Positions 1-8,751 are shown, numbered from the stretch's first letter. The stretch: 64,000 nucleotides of DNA from Acidobacteriota bacterium (GCA_003697135.1 RFGC01000047.1:62001-126000); one strand, 5' to 3'. The notes: generated from the sequence alone by a model not told the origin. A program made the numbers and translations.

Positions 1-2
1 TT

Positions 3-560
3 TGTTCCAAATGCGGCTTCCCGCTTAGCGATATTTCTTTGTTGATAAGCAAGGGAGGATATTTGACTACTGGCGGAAAGAAAGATTCTCCTCGCAAAAG
101 AGGTCTGAAGCAGGGACTTTTTATTTTCCTGTTGACATTTTTAGTCGTACCGCTGTTGGCGATTTTGTCTGAGATTTATGGGATAGAAGAGGCATTCGTT
201 GCTATTTCTGCAGTTTTGTTTTTTATGGGTGGGATAATAAGAATGGCTTATGCACTGATGTTTGAAAGTGGGGATTATGCGAGTCTTCAAGAGCAAAATT
301 CTCAGTTCCTTGCGATGCCCAACAAGATGGAGCTCTCATTAGAAAAGGCTTTGCCGTCAGAAATGGATCAGAGTGATTTGCTTCAAGCTCGAACTCAGGA
401 AGATTTGTTTCAGCTTGAACAATTGAAATTCAAGCTACCCGCGAGCGTTACTGAAGAAACCACAATGCTTTTTGAAACAGGACTTTCTGGTGAAAAATCT
501 TCCGTTGAGGAGGTTTCTCAAACTGAGGAAGTTTCATCTCCATTCAAAGAATCCAAATAA
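3..560 (+). CDS. Zinc-ribbon membrane protein, 5' end cut by the window edge
   Basis: The reading frame is open from base 3 to the stop at 558-560 and runs off the left edge, so this is the C-terminal part of a gene. It opens with CSKCG, one CxxC knuckle of the zinc-ribbon type often placed at the N-terminus of small bacterial membrane proteins. A Lys/Arg-rich stretch follows, then two hydrophobic segments (about residues 40-57 and 66-88 from the first visible codon) and a polar Glu/Ser/Gln-rich tail of about 90 residues. A TTG at 39 could serve as a start but would discard the Cys knuckle, so I prefer the open-ended frame. The topology implied is a cytoplasmic zinc knuckle, a membrane hairpin and an acidic tail. 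The function is not recognised. Confidence 0.6.
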   Translation, partial: CSKCGFPLSDISLLISKGGYLTTGGKKDSPRKRGLKQGLFIFLLTFLVVPLLAILSEIYGIEEAFVAISAVLFFMGGIIRMAYALMFESGDYASLQEQNSQFLAMPNKMELSLEKALPSEMDQSDLLQARTQEDLFQLEQLKFKLPASVTEETTMLFETGLSGEKSSVEEVSQTEEVSSPFKESK

Positions 561-563
561 TGT

Positions 564-935
564 TTATTTGTTTGCGAATTTTCTATCTTCTTCAATCAAA
601 GCTAGACCATAGTTTCTGCCGTTTATGGTAACTCCTGTTTGGATTTTCCCTTTGATGCCGACTCTAGCGCCTTTCGATGGAACAGCATTGTTCGTCAATA
701 CCCAAATTTCGCCTGTTCCGTCGTTTACCTTGTATGCTCCTCCTCTGAATCCTTTTATAATCGGTGCGGAAACTCCGAAACTATTTTCTACTGTCCCAGC
801 AATTGTTACCTTTTTCCCATCGAACTTTGAAGGATTGGCTTCAATTTCGCCTATCATTGTTCTGCTAGGACATGCCGCCGAAAGAAGACTCAAAGCCAAA
901 ATCAACAAGATGTTTGGAATTCTTTTCACTTTCAT
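564..935 (-). CDS. Small OB-fold-like lipoprotein
   Basis: This 123-residue protein has a basic N-terminus, a hydrophobic core and an LSAAC lipobox, so Cys22 is the likely lipidated residue. The mature part contains GKKVTIAGTVENSF, VNDGTGEIWVLT and ARVGIKGKIQTG, the short beta-rich pattern of periplasmic OB-fold proteins that carry a DGTG turn. It probably sits on a membrane as a small binding module; the ligand is unknown. It is convergent with the zinc-ribbon gene (3 bp between stops) and appears to be a single gene. The OB-fold call comes from sequence pattern only. Confidence 0.7.
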   Translation of the reverse strand: MKVKRIPNILLILALSLLSAACPSRTMIGEIEANPSKFDGKKVTIAGTVENSFGVSAPIIKGFRGGAYKVNDGTGEIWVLTNNAVPSKGARVGIKGKIQTGVTINGRNYGLALIEEDRKFANK

Positions 936-1036
936 ACTTACCTCGCTATTTTCATAAATTGCGAAACAACAGATTCATTCCTTCGGCCAAAAGTTGCTAA
1001 ATTTTTCATATCAAAATCAAGTAGTTGAAAACAAAA

Positions 1037-1064
1037 ATGGCCTCGCCGAAGTTTGCGAGGCCAT
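1037..1064 (-). terminator. Intrinsic terminator of the TPR-TonB gene
   Basis: A perfect 10-bp inverted repeat, ATGGCCTCGC and GCGAGGCCAT, is separated by 8 bases. Read on the minus strand, it lies 26 bp past the stop of the TPR-TonB gene and is followed by TTTTTGTTTTC, the usual form of a Rho-independent terminator. Confidence 0.85.
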
Positions 1065-1090
1065 CTCTCTACACAGCAAGAACTTAGATT

Positions 1091-2479
1091 TTATCTAGAG
1101 AAGTTAAACACAATAAAGCCTCTTGCCTTAACTGGTTTTCCTTCGATAGTTCTAGGCTTGAATTCCGATCTTTTGGCAGCATCTTCACAAGGCCCACGTA
1201 AGAGACTATGTCCTTCCACTGCCTTTGCTGAGATAACTTTTCCTTGTTCATCCCATGTAACCTCAACTTTTACTTGACCGCCTATCCCTGCTTTTTGAGC
1301 TACTTGAGGATAAACAGGTCTTACTAGTCTCACAATGTCTGAAGAAGTTATTTGACCTACACCGATTATTACATCTGACAAGTCACTATCAATTATCGAG
1401 TTTATTTGTTCTTCAGTAACTTGTGGTTTAGGATTGCTTGGTTGATTTTTAGCTACCTCGTTTTTAGGTTCAGGTTTAGGTTCGGGTTTTGGTTCAGGCT
1501 TGGGTTCAGGTTTGGGTTCAACTTTTTTAGGCTCATCCTTAGGCTGATTTTTGGCTACCTCGTTTTTGGGTTCAGGTTTTGGTTCAGGTTTAGGTTCAAC
1601 TTTCTTAGGCTCATCCTTAGGCTGATTTTTGGCTACCTCGTTTTTGGGTTCAGATTTAGGTTCGTTCTTGGGTTCAACCTTTGGCTGTGTTACTGAGGGT
1701 TGCACTGGAGGTTGAACAGGGGGTGTTGTTCCGGTTGAAGCAACTTGATTTTGCGGTGGTGATGGTGTTGGTCTCGGTAACCGTGCTGTTAGATTTTTCA
1801 GTGCATTTTTGGCTTGTTCATTGTTGGAGTCAAGTTCGACAGCCTTTTGATAGTCTTCCAAGGCTTCTTCTAGGTTCCCGCTTTTTTCATGAAGTTGAGC
1901 ACGATAGAAGAAGGCAGAAGCGTCTTTCGGATTTAGCTCAATAGCTTTATTGTAGTCAGCTAAGGCAAGGTCGTAGTCCTGAGTATTAAACAAAGCGAAT
2001 CCTCTTTTGACATAAAGAGAGCTAGTTCTTGGACTTAAAGTGATTGCTTGATCATAGAGAGGAATCGCTAATTCATATCTACCTCTTTGGACGTAAGAAT
2101 CAGCTCTTTTTTCAAAAGTTGCGTAATCAGTTTGAGGTTGAGGAGCTGGTGTAGGCTGTGGATTGACTGGCTGGCTTACTTGGGTTTTCATCTTTATAGT
2201 GTTTATCAAAATATCACTAGCCCCTGCTCTCTTGAGTTCGTCTTCGATTTCAGGCGTTACTGCAAAGGTTACCCCACGGTCTATCACCGCTTCTATCAAG
2301 ATTCTGTTCTTTTCGTCCATGTCTTGAATCTTTTGCGAACCTAGCGCAACCAGAATGTTAGTTAGGGTCAACGGCTTTTTTTGTGGTGCTGGCTGTGGTG
2401 TTTGTGCACTCAAGATGCCAACACCAAGAACTGTTAGCAGAACAAACAACATTGAGAAAACTTTGAAAACTTTTTTCAT
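1091..2479 (-). CDS. TPR protein with Pro/Lys-rich spacer and TonB C-terminal domain
   Basis: From the preferred start this is about 463 residues. An N-terminal signal/anchor segment is followed by a region around 30-95, roughly three TPR units (about 120-225), a Pro/Lys/Glu-rich spacer (about 240-365) and a C-terminal TonB-type domain containing YPQVAQKAGIGGQVKVEV. The spacer carries a 26-residue repeat and would span the periplasm as in TonB. TonB C-terminal domains couple the inner-membrane proton motor to outer-membrane receptors; in TPR fusions the partner is usually unknown. I chose the ATG at 2479 because an AAGGGGGAA ribosome site lies just upstream; a further in-frame start at 2494 has none. 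It is followed by a strong terminator. The ExbB/ExbD genes at 62.2-63.9 kb are possible partners. Confidence 0.88.
   Translation of the reverse strand: MKKVFKVFSMLFVLLTVLGVGILSAQTPQPAPQKKPLTLTNILVALGSQKIQDMDEKNRILIEAVIDRGVTFAVTPEIEDELKRAGASDILINTIKMKTQVSQPVNPQPTPAPQPQTDYATFEKRADSYVQRGRYELAIPLYDQAITLSPRTSSLYVKRGFALFNTQDYDLALADYNKAIELNPKDASAFFYRAQLHEKSGNLEEALEDYQKAVELDSNNEQAKNALKNLTARLPRPTPSPPQNQVASTGTTPPVQPPVQPSVTQPKVEPKNEPKSEPKNEVAKNQPKDEPKKVEPKPEPKPEPKNEVAKNQPKDEPKKVEPKPEPKPEPKPEPKPEPKNEVAKNQPSNPKPQVTEEQINSIIDSDLSDVIIGVGQITSSDIVRLVRPVYPQVAQKAGIGGQVKVEVTWDEQGKVISAKAVEGHSLLRGPCEDAAKRSEFKPRTIEGKPVKARGFIVFNFSR
1450..1668 (-). repeat. 78-bp tandem repeat encoding a 26-residue Pro/Lys spacer unit
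   Basis: Within the TonB-like gene, the segment starting GGCTCATCCTTAGGCTGATT occurs at 1530 and again at 1608, a period of 78 bp. In protein it gives a 26-residue unit beginning NEVAKNQPKDEP. Two units are nearly complete; one is lengthened by extra PEPK steps and a third is partial. In-frame copy-number change would alter the length of the periplasm-spanning arm. Confidence 0.85.
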
Positions 2480-2534
2480 AACTTCCCCCTTCACGAAAGA
2501 TTATAAACCCAACCGAGCGAAACTTAAAGATTTT

Positions 2535-4064
2535 TTACTGATCACTTATCAAATCATCAACAGTAATTTTCTTTTTCTGCTGATTTTGTGCCGGTGTTGG
2601 TTGAGATTCCCTGGGTTTTCTTTCAGCTTGTTGATCAGCCCTTTGGCGCTGTTCTGATGCTGTCTGTCTTTCGGACCTTTCTACGTTTCTCGTGGGAACG
2701 CGAGCCTCATTTTCAGCTTTACTCTGCTGAGCAGAAGTTGCTTTGGTTTCAGAGGCTTGAGTTGTTTGATTTGTGGACGCAGTCGTTTGAGCATCAGTTT
2801 TACTTTCAGCACTCACTTGATTTTTAGTAGCACTTTCAACGTCAACGCTTGAATCAAGCAAAGACCAAATGCCGAAACCGATTACTATCAGGAAGACTAA
2901 AGTTCCTGCTGCGGCTCCAATCTTCCATTTCGGAATACCTTGGTGTTCTTCGTCAATATCGTATGAGGCAGAGCTACTTAACTCTGAAACTGTTGTCTGG
3001 AGAGTTGTGAGTTTCTGTTCGGCTTCTGCAGCCCGTTTTTCAGCTTCTAGTCTCTTTGCTTCAGCCTCTTGTAGCTTTCTCATCAAGTCAACAACAGGCA
3101 CAGGTTCTGATTCTAAGTTGAGGATTTCATCTTCAAAACCTGTAATCTCTAATTCACCAGACCTTTCGCGTATCCTTACAAAAGCAGTCCTCAGAAATTG
3201 ACGCATTATCGCTGCGGAATCAAAGCGATTTTCACGCCTTACTTCCATAGCTTTTGCTATGGCTTCAGAGATTTCGGGAGGTAATTTCGGGTTGTGTTGA
3301 TGAGCTGGAACTAGAGGGTCTGGTTTGTCTTCAAGCATTTCTATAGACCTTTCAAGAGGGTCAATTGGAAGCCTTGCAGTAAGAAGATAATAAAGCGTCG
3401 CACCAAGCGAATACAAATCGCTTTTAGCATCAGCTGGTTGCTTGAGTATATCAGCAGATTTATCGTCATAAACACTTAACAAAACCTTCTGAGAGGCTGA
3501 ATCGAGTTGCTCAAAAATCACTTCAAAAGGTATGAAGTGCAAGTTTTGATTAGTTATGGTAGCACCGACTTTTGCTTTTGGAGTTACTCCTATTTCCGAA
3601 ATATCTAGCTTTATTTTGCCGTTTATTGCTAGTCTTATGTTCTGCGGCCTTACATTCATGTGAATGATTGGCGGAAGATGTGAGTGAAGATAAGTCAAAG
3701 CATCCAGTAACTCATTCGCCCAGTTTGCGACGTCTGATAAAGGAAATGGCCTTTTGTTTCTCTCTATTAGCTGAGCAAGGCTGTCACCATCAACGTTTTC
3801 CATTACCACGTAGGTTTTGCCACCTTCGTGAAAAACGTCGTAGATTCTCTGAAAGGCTTCATGCTTTAGATTAAGAAGTTTTTCTGCCTCAATTCCTAGC
3901 TCGTCAACTTCTTTTAGAATTACTTCTCTTTTCTCCGCTTCATCGAAGGCTTTGTAGATTTCGACATTTTGGGTTTCCGACTCTGCTTCAAACGGTTGAA
4001 TTACTCGGTAGCGATTTTGTTGCAAAACTGCGTTAGCGTCAAGCATAATTTTTGTTTCCTTCAT
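2535..4064 (-). CDS. Membrane-anchored Ser/Thr kinase-like protein, probable pseudokinase
   Basis: This 509-residue protein has an N-terminal protein-kinase fold (about 19-295), a coiled coil (325-365), one membrane segment (380-403) and a Gln/Ala/Glu-rich external tail. Kinase landmarks remain: ILKEV with Lys51, YVVMEN, and SDLYSLGATLYYLL. The HRDxKxxN catalytic loop reads HMNVRPQN, so the catalytic Asp is Asn137 and the loop Lys is Arg139. There is no Gly-rich loop, and DFG appears as DIS (154-156) or is absent. Known family members phosphorylate Ser/Thr; this copy looks inactive and may act as a scaffold or sensor. An ATG at 4046 preceded by AAGGA is an alternative start. The gene is transcribed ahead of the TPR-TonB gene, 55 bp away. 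Confidence 0.85.
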   Translation of the reverse strand: MKETKIMLDANAVLQQNRYRVIQPFEAESETQNVEIYKAFDEAEKREVILKEVDELGIEAEKLLNLKHEAFQRIYDVFHEGGKTYVVMENVDGDSLAQLIERNKRPFPLSDVANWANELLDALTYLHSHLPPIIHMNVRPQNIRLAINGKIKLDISEIGVTPKAKVGATITNQNLHFIPFEVIFEQLDSASQKVLLSVYDDKSADILKQPADAKSDLYSLGATLYYLLTARLPIDPLERSIEMLEDKPDPLVPAHQHNPKLPPEISEAIAKAMEVRRENRFDSAAIMRQFLRTAFVRIRERSGELEITGFEDEILNLESEPVPVVDLMRKLQEAEAKRLEAEKRAAEAEQKLTTLQTTVSELSSSASYDIDEEHQGIPKWKIGAAAGTLVFLIVIGFGIWSLLDSSVDVESATKNQVSAESKTDAQTTASTNQTTQASETKATSAQQSKAENEARVPTRNVERSERQTASEQRQRADQQAERKPRESQPTPAQNQQKKKITVDDLISDQ

Positions 4065-4075
4065 CTAGAATTTTC

Positions 4076-4105
4076 AAGTATCTGATACTTTGCTATTACA
4101 TTATA
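4076..4105 (-). promoter_or_regulatory. Candidate -10 box and palindromic operator before the kinase-like gene
   Basis: On the minus strand a perfect TATAAT (4105-4100) is followed by AAGTATC-T-GATACTT (4090-4076), a perfect 7-bp inverted repeat around one central base. It lies where transcription would start and ahead of the kinase-like start codon. The -35 is poor. Position and symmetry suggest a repressor or activator site; the regulator is unknown. Confidence 0.45.
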
Positions 4106-4163
4106 AGAAAAACTTTTCCAAAAGAAAAGAAATTTTTTAGTATATTGAGAAATTTTTGAAGGA

Positions 4164-4658
4164 CTAGCTTTTCATTTCTTCCTTTGGTTTGATCAGAAAT
4201 ACCAGCTTGCCTGAATTTTCGGAAATATCTTTCCAAGCAGAGATTTCTAGCTCAACTTTCGCAAGTGCTGCTGTCGGCATGGATTCATTCTGTCCCGTTA
4301 GAATTCTCAATAGTTCTTCCATTCCTGGGTTATGCCCTACAAGCAGCACTGAGGAATACTTATCTTCAATGTTTGAGAGAATGAAAAGAAGTTTCAAAGA
4401 GCTTGCTTCATAAATTTCCTTGTCGAAAACTATATTGGCTTTTAGTTGGGCAGATTCTTTGATCAATTCAGCCGTTTGTGCGGCGCGCTTTGCAGGTGAG
4501 CTTAAGATTATGTCCGGCTGAATTTTTCTTTCTTTCATCAATTTTCCCATGAAAGGCGCTGCTTCAAGACCACGCTTATTCAAAGGACGTTCAAAATCTG
4601 GTAGATTCGGATCATCCCAACTTGATTTTGCATGACGTAGTAAAAAAAGCGTTTTCAT
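4164..4658 (-). CDS. sixA: SixA-type phosphohistidine phosphatase (histidine phosphatase superfamily)
   Basis: This 164-residue protein begins with LFLLRHAKSSWDD, the RHG-type motif whose His takes the phosphoryl group. It continues with FERPLNKRGLEAAPFMGK, SSPAKRAAQTAEL and VGHNPGMEELLRILTG, the other conserved histidine-phosphatase blocks. Length and motif order match the short SixA family, which dephosphorylates phosphohistidine on proteins such as Hpt domains or the nitrogen PTS. The target here is not evident. It is divergent from ppx, with 53 bp between the start codons. Confidence 0.87.
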   Translation of the reverse strand: MKTLFLLRHAKSSWDDPNLPDFERPLNKRGLEAAPFMGKLMKERKIQPDIILSSPAKRAAQTAELIKESAQLKANIVFDKEIYEASSLKLLFILSNIEDKYSSVLLVGHNPGMEELLRILTGQNESMPTAALAKVELEISAWKDISENSGKLVFLIKPKEEMKS

Positions 4659-4711
4659 TTTTGAAATTCCTAATGAAAGCCTGTAGAAATTTCTTTTGAT
4701 TTTGGTTTATC

Positions 4712-6259
4712 ATGGCAGAAGTGAAAAATCAAACCATAGCCGCAATTGACATTGGCTCAAACTCCATCAAACTTTCAGTAGTTCAGGCATCAGCGAGCGA
4801 TTCCTTTATTGTGGTTCTTCAAGAACGCGAAAGAATACGGTTAGGCGAAATGTTGAATGCCGAAAAGATACTGCCGTCTGAAGCTTTGCAGAAAGTTTCT
4901 GAAGTCATAACCAGATTCCGATTGATTGCCGAGAACAGAAAAGCTTCTAAAATTCTTGCCGTAGCGACTGCCTCGGTGCGGGAGGCATTAAACGGAAACG
5001 ATTTCGTTCAAGAGATAGAGAAGAAAACGGGTGTCAAAGTAGAGGTTTTATCAGCTGTAGAGGAGGCGAGATTGATAGGTTTAGCGGCTGCAAGATTTCA
5101 CGGCATCAAAGATAAACTCCTTTTGAACATAGACATTGGTGGTGGTTCAACTGAATTATCTCTTATGCGCGGTGATTTGCCTGAAAAGCTACTTTCATTC
5201 AAGCTCGGTTCTGTTAGTTTGAAAAACAAGTTTCTTTTCTCTGATCCGCCAAAGGAAAAGGAATTAAAGCAAATGCGTAGCGAAATAAGATTTGCCATCA
5301 TGCGGCCTGTCAGGGAAATGAAAGAAGTGACTTGGGATATTGTCAGTGGAACTTCAGGAACAATTCTGAATCTTGTTTCTCTCGCTGATGCCGATAGAAA
5401 AAAGCTTTCCTTGAAGAAGTTGATTGCCATAAACGAAAAGTTATGCAAGATGACAAATGCTGAAAGAGCAACTTTGCCAAGCATCAGTCCTTCTAGGGCG
5501 GAAGTCATAATTTCAGGTGGCTGCATTTTGGAAGAAGTAATGAAGGCTTTGAAAATAGACGTTCTCCAAGCTAGCGGATATGCATTACGTGAAGGCGTGA
5601 TAATTGATTATCTTAAAAAGATCGAAACCGAGCAGATGCCCTCCATTCCAAGCGTTGAAGATCTACGTCTTAAAGGCATATTCGCTATAGGAAGGCGTTA
5701 CGGATATGAAGAAAAACATGCTCTTCAAGTTGCGTGTCTTGCCGAAAAAATCTTCGATGGGATTGCACCCTTCTACAAACTAAAGCGCTCTGATCGAATT
5801 CTTCTTTCCGCTGCTGCTCTTCTTCACAACATAGGTTACTACGTTTCTCATGAATCACACCACAAACACACGCTTTATTTGATAAAGCACTCTGAAATAA
5901 TCGGCTTTTCCGAAAGTGAAAAGTTGATTATAGCCAACATTGCACGCTATCACCGCGGCAAAATGCCACAAGAAAAGCATCCCGATTTTGCCGTTTTAAG
6001 AGAGCGCGAAAAAGATTTGGTTTGGAAATTAGGCGGAATTTTGCGTTTAGCGAATGCTCTTGATAGAAGTTATGAAAGTCGCATCAAAGATCTCAAGGTG
6101 ATATGTGAAAAACGCAAAATCACTATATTGCTTGTATCAAATGAAAGCTGCGAGCTCGAATTGGAAGCAGTCAATGCCCGCAAGGATATGTTTGAAAAAG
6201 CCTTCGGATGCAAACTGATGGTTGCGCTAGAGAGGTTCCAAAATGCATTTCAGCCATGA
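4712..6259 (+). CDS. ppx: Exopolyphosphatase / pppGpp phosphatase with C-terminal HD domain
   Basis: This 515-residue Ppx/GppA-family enzyme has IAAIDIGSNSIKLSV and LLNIDIGGGSTELSLM, the two phosphate-binding loops of the ASKHA fold, in the first 310 residues. The C-terminal part (about 320-500) is HD-like, with LLSAAALLHNIGYYV followed by HESHHKHT. Members hydrolyse terminal phosphate from polyphosphate or convert pppGpp to ppGpp; sequence alone does not separate these. A Rel (p)ppGpp enzyme is encoded at 59-61 kb. The last four bases overlap the following glycosyltransferase start (ATGA), so the two are translationally coupled. Confidence 0.9.
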   Translation: MAEVKNQTIAAIDIGSNSIKLSVVQASASDSFIVVLQERERIRLGEMLNAEKILPSEALQKVSEVITRFRLIAENRKASKILAVATASVREALNGNDFVQEIEKKTGVKVEVLSAVEEARLIGLAAARFHGIKDKLLLNIDIGGGSTELSLMRGDLPEKLLSFKLGSVSLKNKFLFSDPPKEKELKQMRSEIRFAIMRPVREMKEVTWDIVSGTSGTILNLVSLADADRKKLSLKKLIAINEKLCKMTNAERATLPSISPSRAEVIISGGCILEEVMKALKIDVLQASGYALREGVIIDYLKKIETEQMPSIPSVEDLRLKGIFAIGRRYGYEEKHALQVACLAEKIFDGIAPFYKLKRSDRILLSAAALLHNIGYYVSHESHHKHTLYLIKHSEIIGFSESEKLIIANIARYHRGKMPQEKHPDFAVLREREKDLVWKLGGILRLANALDRSYESRIKDLKVICEKRKITILLVSNESCELELEAVNARKDMFEKAFGCKLMVALERFQNAFQP

Positions 6260-7383
6260 AAGTTCTGCAAATACTCGATAGCCTGGGTCGTGGAGGCGCA
6301 GAAAGGCAGGTTCTCGAAATCTGCAATAATGCTGAAAATTTCGGAATAGATGTTTTCTTTGTGACCTTTGGAAGAAAAAGCGATGCTTTGGAGAAAGATT
6401 TTGTTTCCTCAGGTGTGCCTTTCATAAAGTTAAAGAGAAGAATGCCATTTGACCCAATTTTAGCTTTGAGCTTGAGAAAAATAATCAAGCAAAACCGCAT
6501 AAAGATAGTTCATTCTTATCAGCCTGTCGAGGCTTTACATGCATACGCGGCTTGCTTCGGTTTGAATGTCAAAAAAGTATTGAGTTTTCAAGGATTCATT
6601 CAAGACGAGAAAAACTGGAAAACCGCTCAATTTCTTGCTCCGAGAATGGATGCGAACATCGTAGTTAGCGACGGACTTAAGAAATGGCTCTCCAGAAGAA
6701 TAGATTTTGGTGGCAGTTTCGTCCAGATTATTCACAACGGAGTTGATAAGAAGAGATTAAAATCAGCAGGTAAGAAATTACGCGATGAGCTTTCGCTAAG
6801 CGAAAATGATTTGCTTTTTGGTATGATTGCGAATTTTTATCGAGACCCAAGAAAAGACCAGATGACTGTTTGCAGGAGTTTACCGAAGATTTTTGCAGAG
6901 GTCCCGAACTCTAGATGCATTTTTGTCGGTGGAGTCGAGAAAGGAGCAGAGGCGAAGTTTCAGGCATGTGTTGATTTTTGCAAAGAAAATAAAGTTGCTG
7001 ACAAGGTTTATTTCTTAGGTGAAAGAAACGATATAGCAGAAATTTTGGCTTCGCTCGATGTTTTCGTTTTTTCATCTTTGCATGAAGGTTTACCTTTAGC
7101 TGTTTGTGAAGCAATGCTGGCAGGTGTGCCAGCCGTTTTGTCAGATATTGAGCCACTTTTGGAAGTTTCTCAAAACGGTCAATACGCTGAGATTTTTCAA
7201 ACACAGGACGAACAGCACCTAGCGGAAAAGCTAATAAAACTCCTGAAAGATGAATCACATCGGAAGGAATTAGCTCAAAAAGCGCAAAAATTTGCCGAGG
7301 AAAACTTCAGCATAGAAGCCCATCTGAAAAAGTTGAAAGCCCTTTATTCTTCGTTGATCGGCGAAACTCATGCGCAGGATTAA
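6256..7383 (+). CDS. GT4-family glycosyltransferase
   Basis: From the ATG at 6256 this is about 375 residues with the GT-B layout. The N-terminal lobe starts MKVLQILDSLGRGGAERQV, including the typical GGAE. The C-terminal lobe has FVFSSLHEGLPLAVCEAMLAG, the E-x7-E region that binds the nucleotide sugar. It would transfer a sugar from a nucleotide donor to a lipid or glycan acceptor on the cytoplasmic face of the membrane. The start is fixed by the ATGA overlap with ppx; an upstream in-frame start would run about 50 bases into ppx. It is convergent with ntrX. Donor and acceptor are unknown. Confidence 0.87.
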   Translation: MKVLQILDSLGRGGAERQVLEICNNAENFGIDVFFVTFGRKSDALEKDFVSSGVPFIKLKRRMPFDPILALSLRKIIKQNRIKIVHSYQPVEALHAYAACFGLNVKKVLSFQGFIQDEKNWKTAQFLAPRMDANIVVSDGLKKWLSRRIDFGGSFVQIIHNGVDKKRLKSAGKKLRDELSLSENDLLFGMIANFYRDPRKDQMTVCRSLPKIFAEVPNSRCIFVGGVEKGAEAKFQACVDFCKENKVADKVYFLGERNDIAEILASLDVFVFSSLHEGLPLAVCEAMLAGVPAVLSDIEPLLEVSQNGQYAEIFQTQDEQHLAEKLIKLLKDESHRKELAQKAQKFAEENFSIEAHLKKLKALYSSLIGETHAQD

Positions 7384-7391
7384 AAGAACAG

Positions 7392-8747
7392 CTAAAACTT
7401 GATTTTGTCTAAGTTAATTCCCAATGCTTTGATTCTGCGGTAGAGATGACTGCGATCAATTCCCATCAATTCAGCCGCTTTTGAAATGTTGCCGTCAGCT
7501 TCAGCTATTTTCTGTTCGATGAATCTTCGTTGAAATGCGTCCATAGCTTCTTTGAAAGACGGAAAGCGTGAAGATGATGAGAGAAAGCCATCTGATTCAA
7601 ACTCTGGCAGATCATCTGCCGTTATCTTTTGCTTTGTTTTCATTATGACTATTCGCTCAACGGTATTTTTTAGTTCTCTAACGTTGCCAGGCCAACTGTA
7701 TTCTTGCATCGCTTGAATTGCGCTCTCGGTAAATTCCTTCGGTTTCTTGCCGTATGCTAGTGAAAATTTGCGATTGAAGTGATCAACAAGGAGCGGTATG
7801 TCTTCGATTCTTTCTCGAAGTGGTGGTATTTGAAACGGAATAACGTTCAGACGGTAAAATAAATCATGTCTGAAACTGCCTGATTCCATCAATTCATCGA
7901 GATTTTTGTTGGTTGCTGAGATTATGCGCACGTCAACTTTAACGAGCGTGTTACTTCCCAGAGGCTCAAATCGAGATTCTTCTAAAACTCTTAAAACTTT
8001 TGCTTGAACGCGCGGCGACATATCGCCTATTTCATCGAGAAAAAGCGTTCCACCATCGGCAAGCTCGAATTTTCCTTTTTTTGTTTGAGTTGCGCCTGAG
8101 AAAGCTCCTTTCACATATCCGAAAAGCTCTGATTCAACTAATTCCTCTGGAATTGCCGCAGAGTTAACTTCGATAAACGCTTTTTCTTTTCGTCTGGATT
8201 GATTATGTATAGCTCTGGCAACCAATTCTTTTCCTGTTCCCGATTCGCCTTGAATTAAAACTCTTCCGTCTGTCGGTGCTACGATTGCTATTTGCTTTCT
8301 CAAAGCGCGCATTGCTACAGAATTGCCTATCATGACGTATTCTTGATTCAAAGCTTCTGCCAGCTCTGCGTTTCTTAGTTCCAGTTCGCGGGTGCGTATG
8401 GCGTTGCGAACGGTTAGGACGGTTTTTTCTATCGAAAGAGGTTTTTCGATGAAATCGAAAGCACCGAGTTTGGTTGCCATCACAGCCGTTTCTATGGTGC
8501 CGTGGCCGGAAATCATGATAACCACAGCATCGCTACCTTGATCGCGAAGGAGTTTTAGAGTTTCAAGCCCATCTATTCCCGGCAACCAGACGTCAAGCAG
8601 TATACAAGCAAAATTGCTTTTTTCGGCTATTTTGAGGCACTCCTCGCCTGAAGCAACCGTTTCCACTTCGTAACCTTCATCTTCGAGGATTGCGCGTAAA
8701 GAGTTTCTTATTCCTGCTTCGTCGTCAACAACTAAAATTTTTTGCAT
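7392..8747 (-). CDS. ntrX: NtrX/NtrC-type sigma54-dependent response regulator
   Basis: About 451 residues from the ATG at 8747. A receiver domain (1-120) has acidic DD at 8-9 and phospho-acceptor Asp52 in ILLDVWLPGIDG. The AAA+ sigma54-activation domain has Walker A GESGTGKE and Walker B TLFLDEIGD. A C-terminal Fis-type helix-turn-helix has NISKAAELMGIDRSHLYRRI. The loop that contacts sigma54 reads GAFSGA rather than GAFTGA, a conservative Thr-to-Ser change. The start lies 4 bp after the stop of the sensor kinase gene. The pair should respond to a membrane or redox/nitrogen-type signal and activate sigma54 promoters; the targets are unknown. Confidence 0.92.
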   Translation of the reverse strand: MQKILVVDDEAGIRNSLRAILEDEGYEVETVASGEECLKIAEKSNFACILLDVWLPGIDGLETLKLLRDQGSDAVVIMISGHGTIETAVMATKLGAFDFIEKPLSIEKTVLTVRNAIRTRELELRNAELAEALNQEYVMIGNSVAMRALRKQIAIVAPTDGRVLIQGESGTGKELVARAIHNQSRRKEKAFIEVNSAAIPEELVESELFGYVKGAFSGATQTKKGKFELADGGTLFLDEIGDMSPRVQAKVLRVLEESRFEPLGSNTLVKVDVRIISATNKNLDELMESGSFRHDLFYRLNVIPFQIPPLRERIEDIPLLVDHFNRKFSLAYGKKPKEFTESAIQAMQEYSWPGNVRELKNTVERIVIMKTKQKITADDLPEFESDGFLSSSSRFPSFKEAMDAFQRRFIEQKIAEADGNISKAAELMGIDRSHLYRRIKALGINLDKIKF

Positions 8748-8751
8748 CGCT

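Noticed and set aside
1450-1668. Possible CRISPR array
   Set aside because: The repeat unit is 78 bp, directly adjacent, in frame and coding; there are no unique spacers.
1406-1696. Plus-strand open frame rich in Phe and Arg
   Set aside because: It is the antisense shadow of the Pro/Lys repeat in the TPR-TonB gene; the composition is imposed by the repeat.
5098-5526. 142-codon minus-strand open frame inside ppx
   Set aside because: It is fully antisense to a well-conserved enzyme, with no ribosome site or domain.
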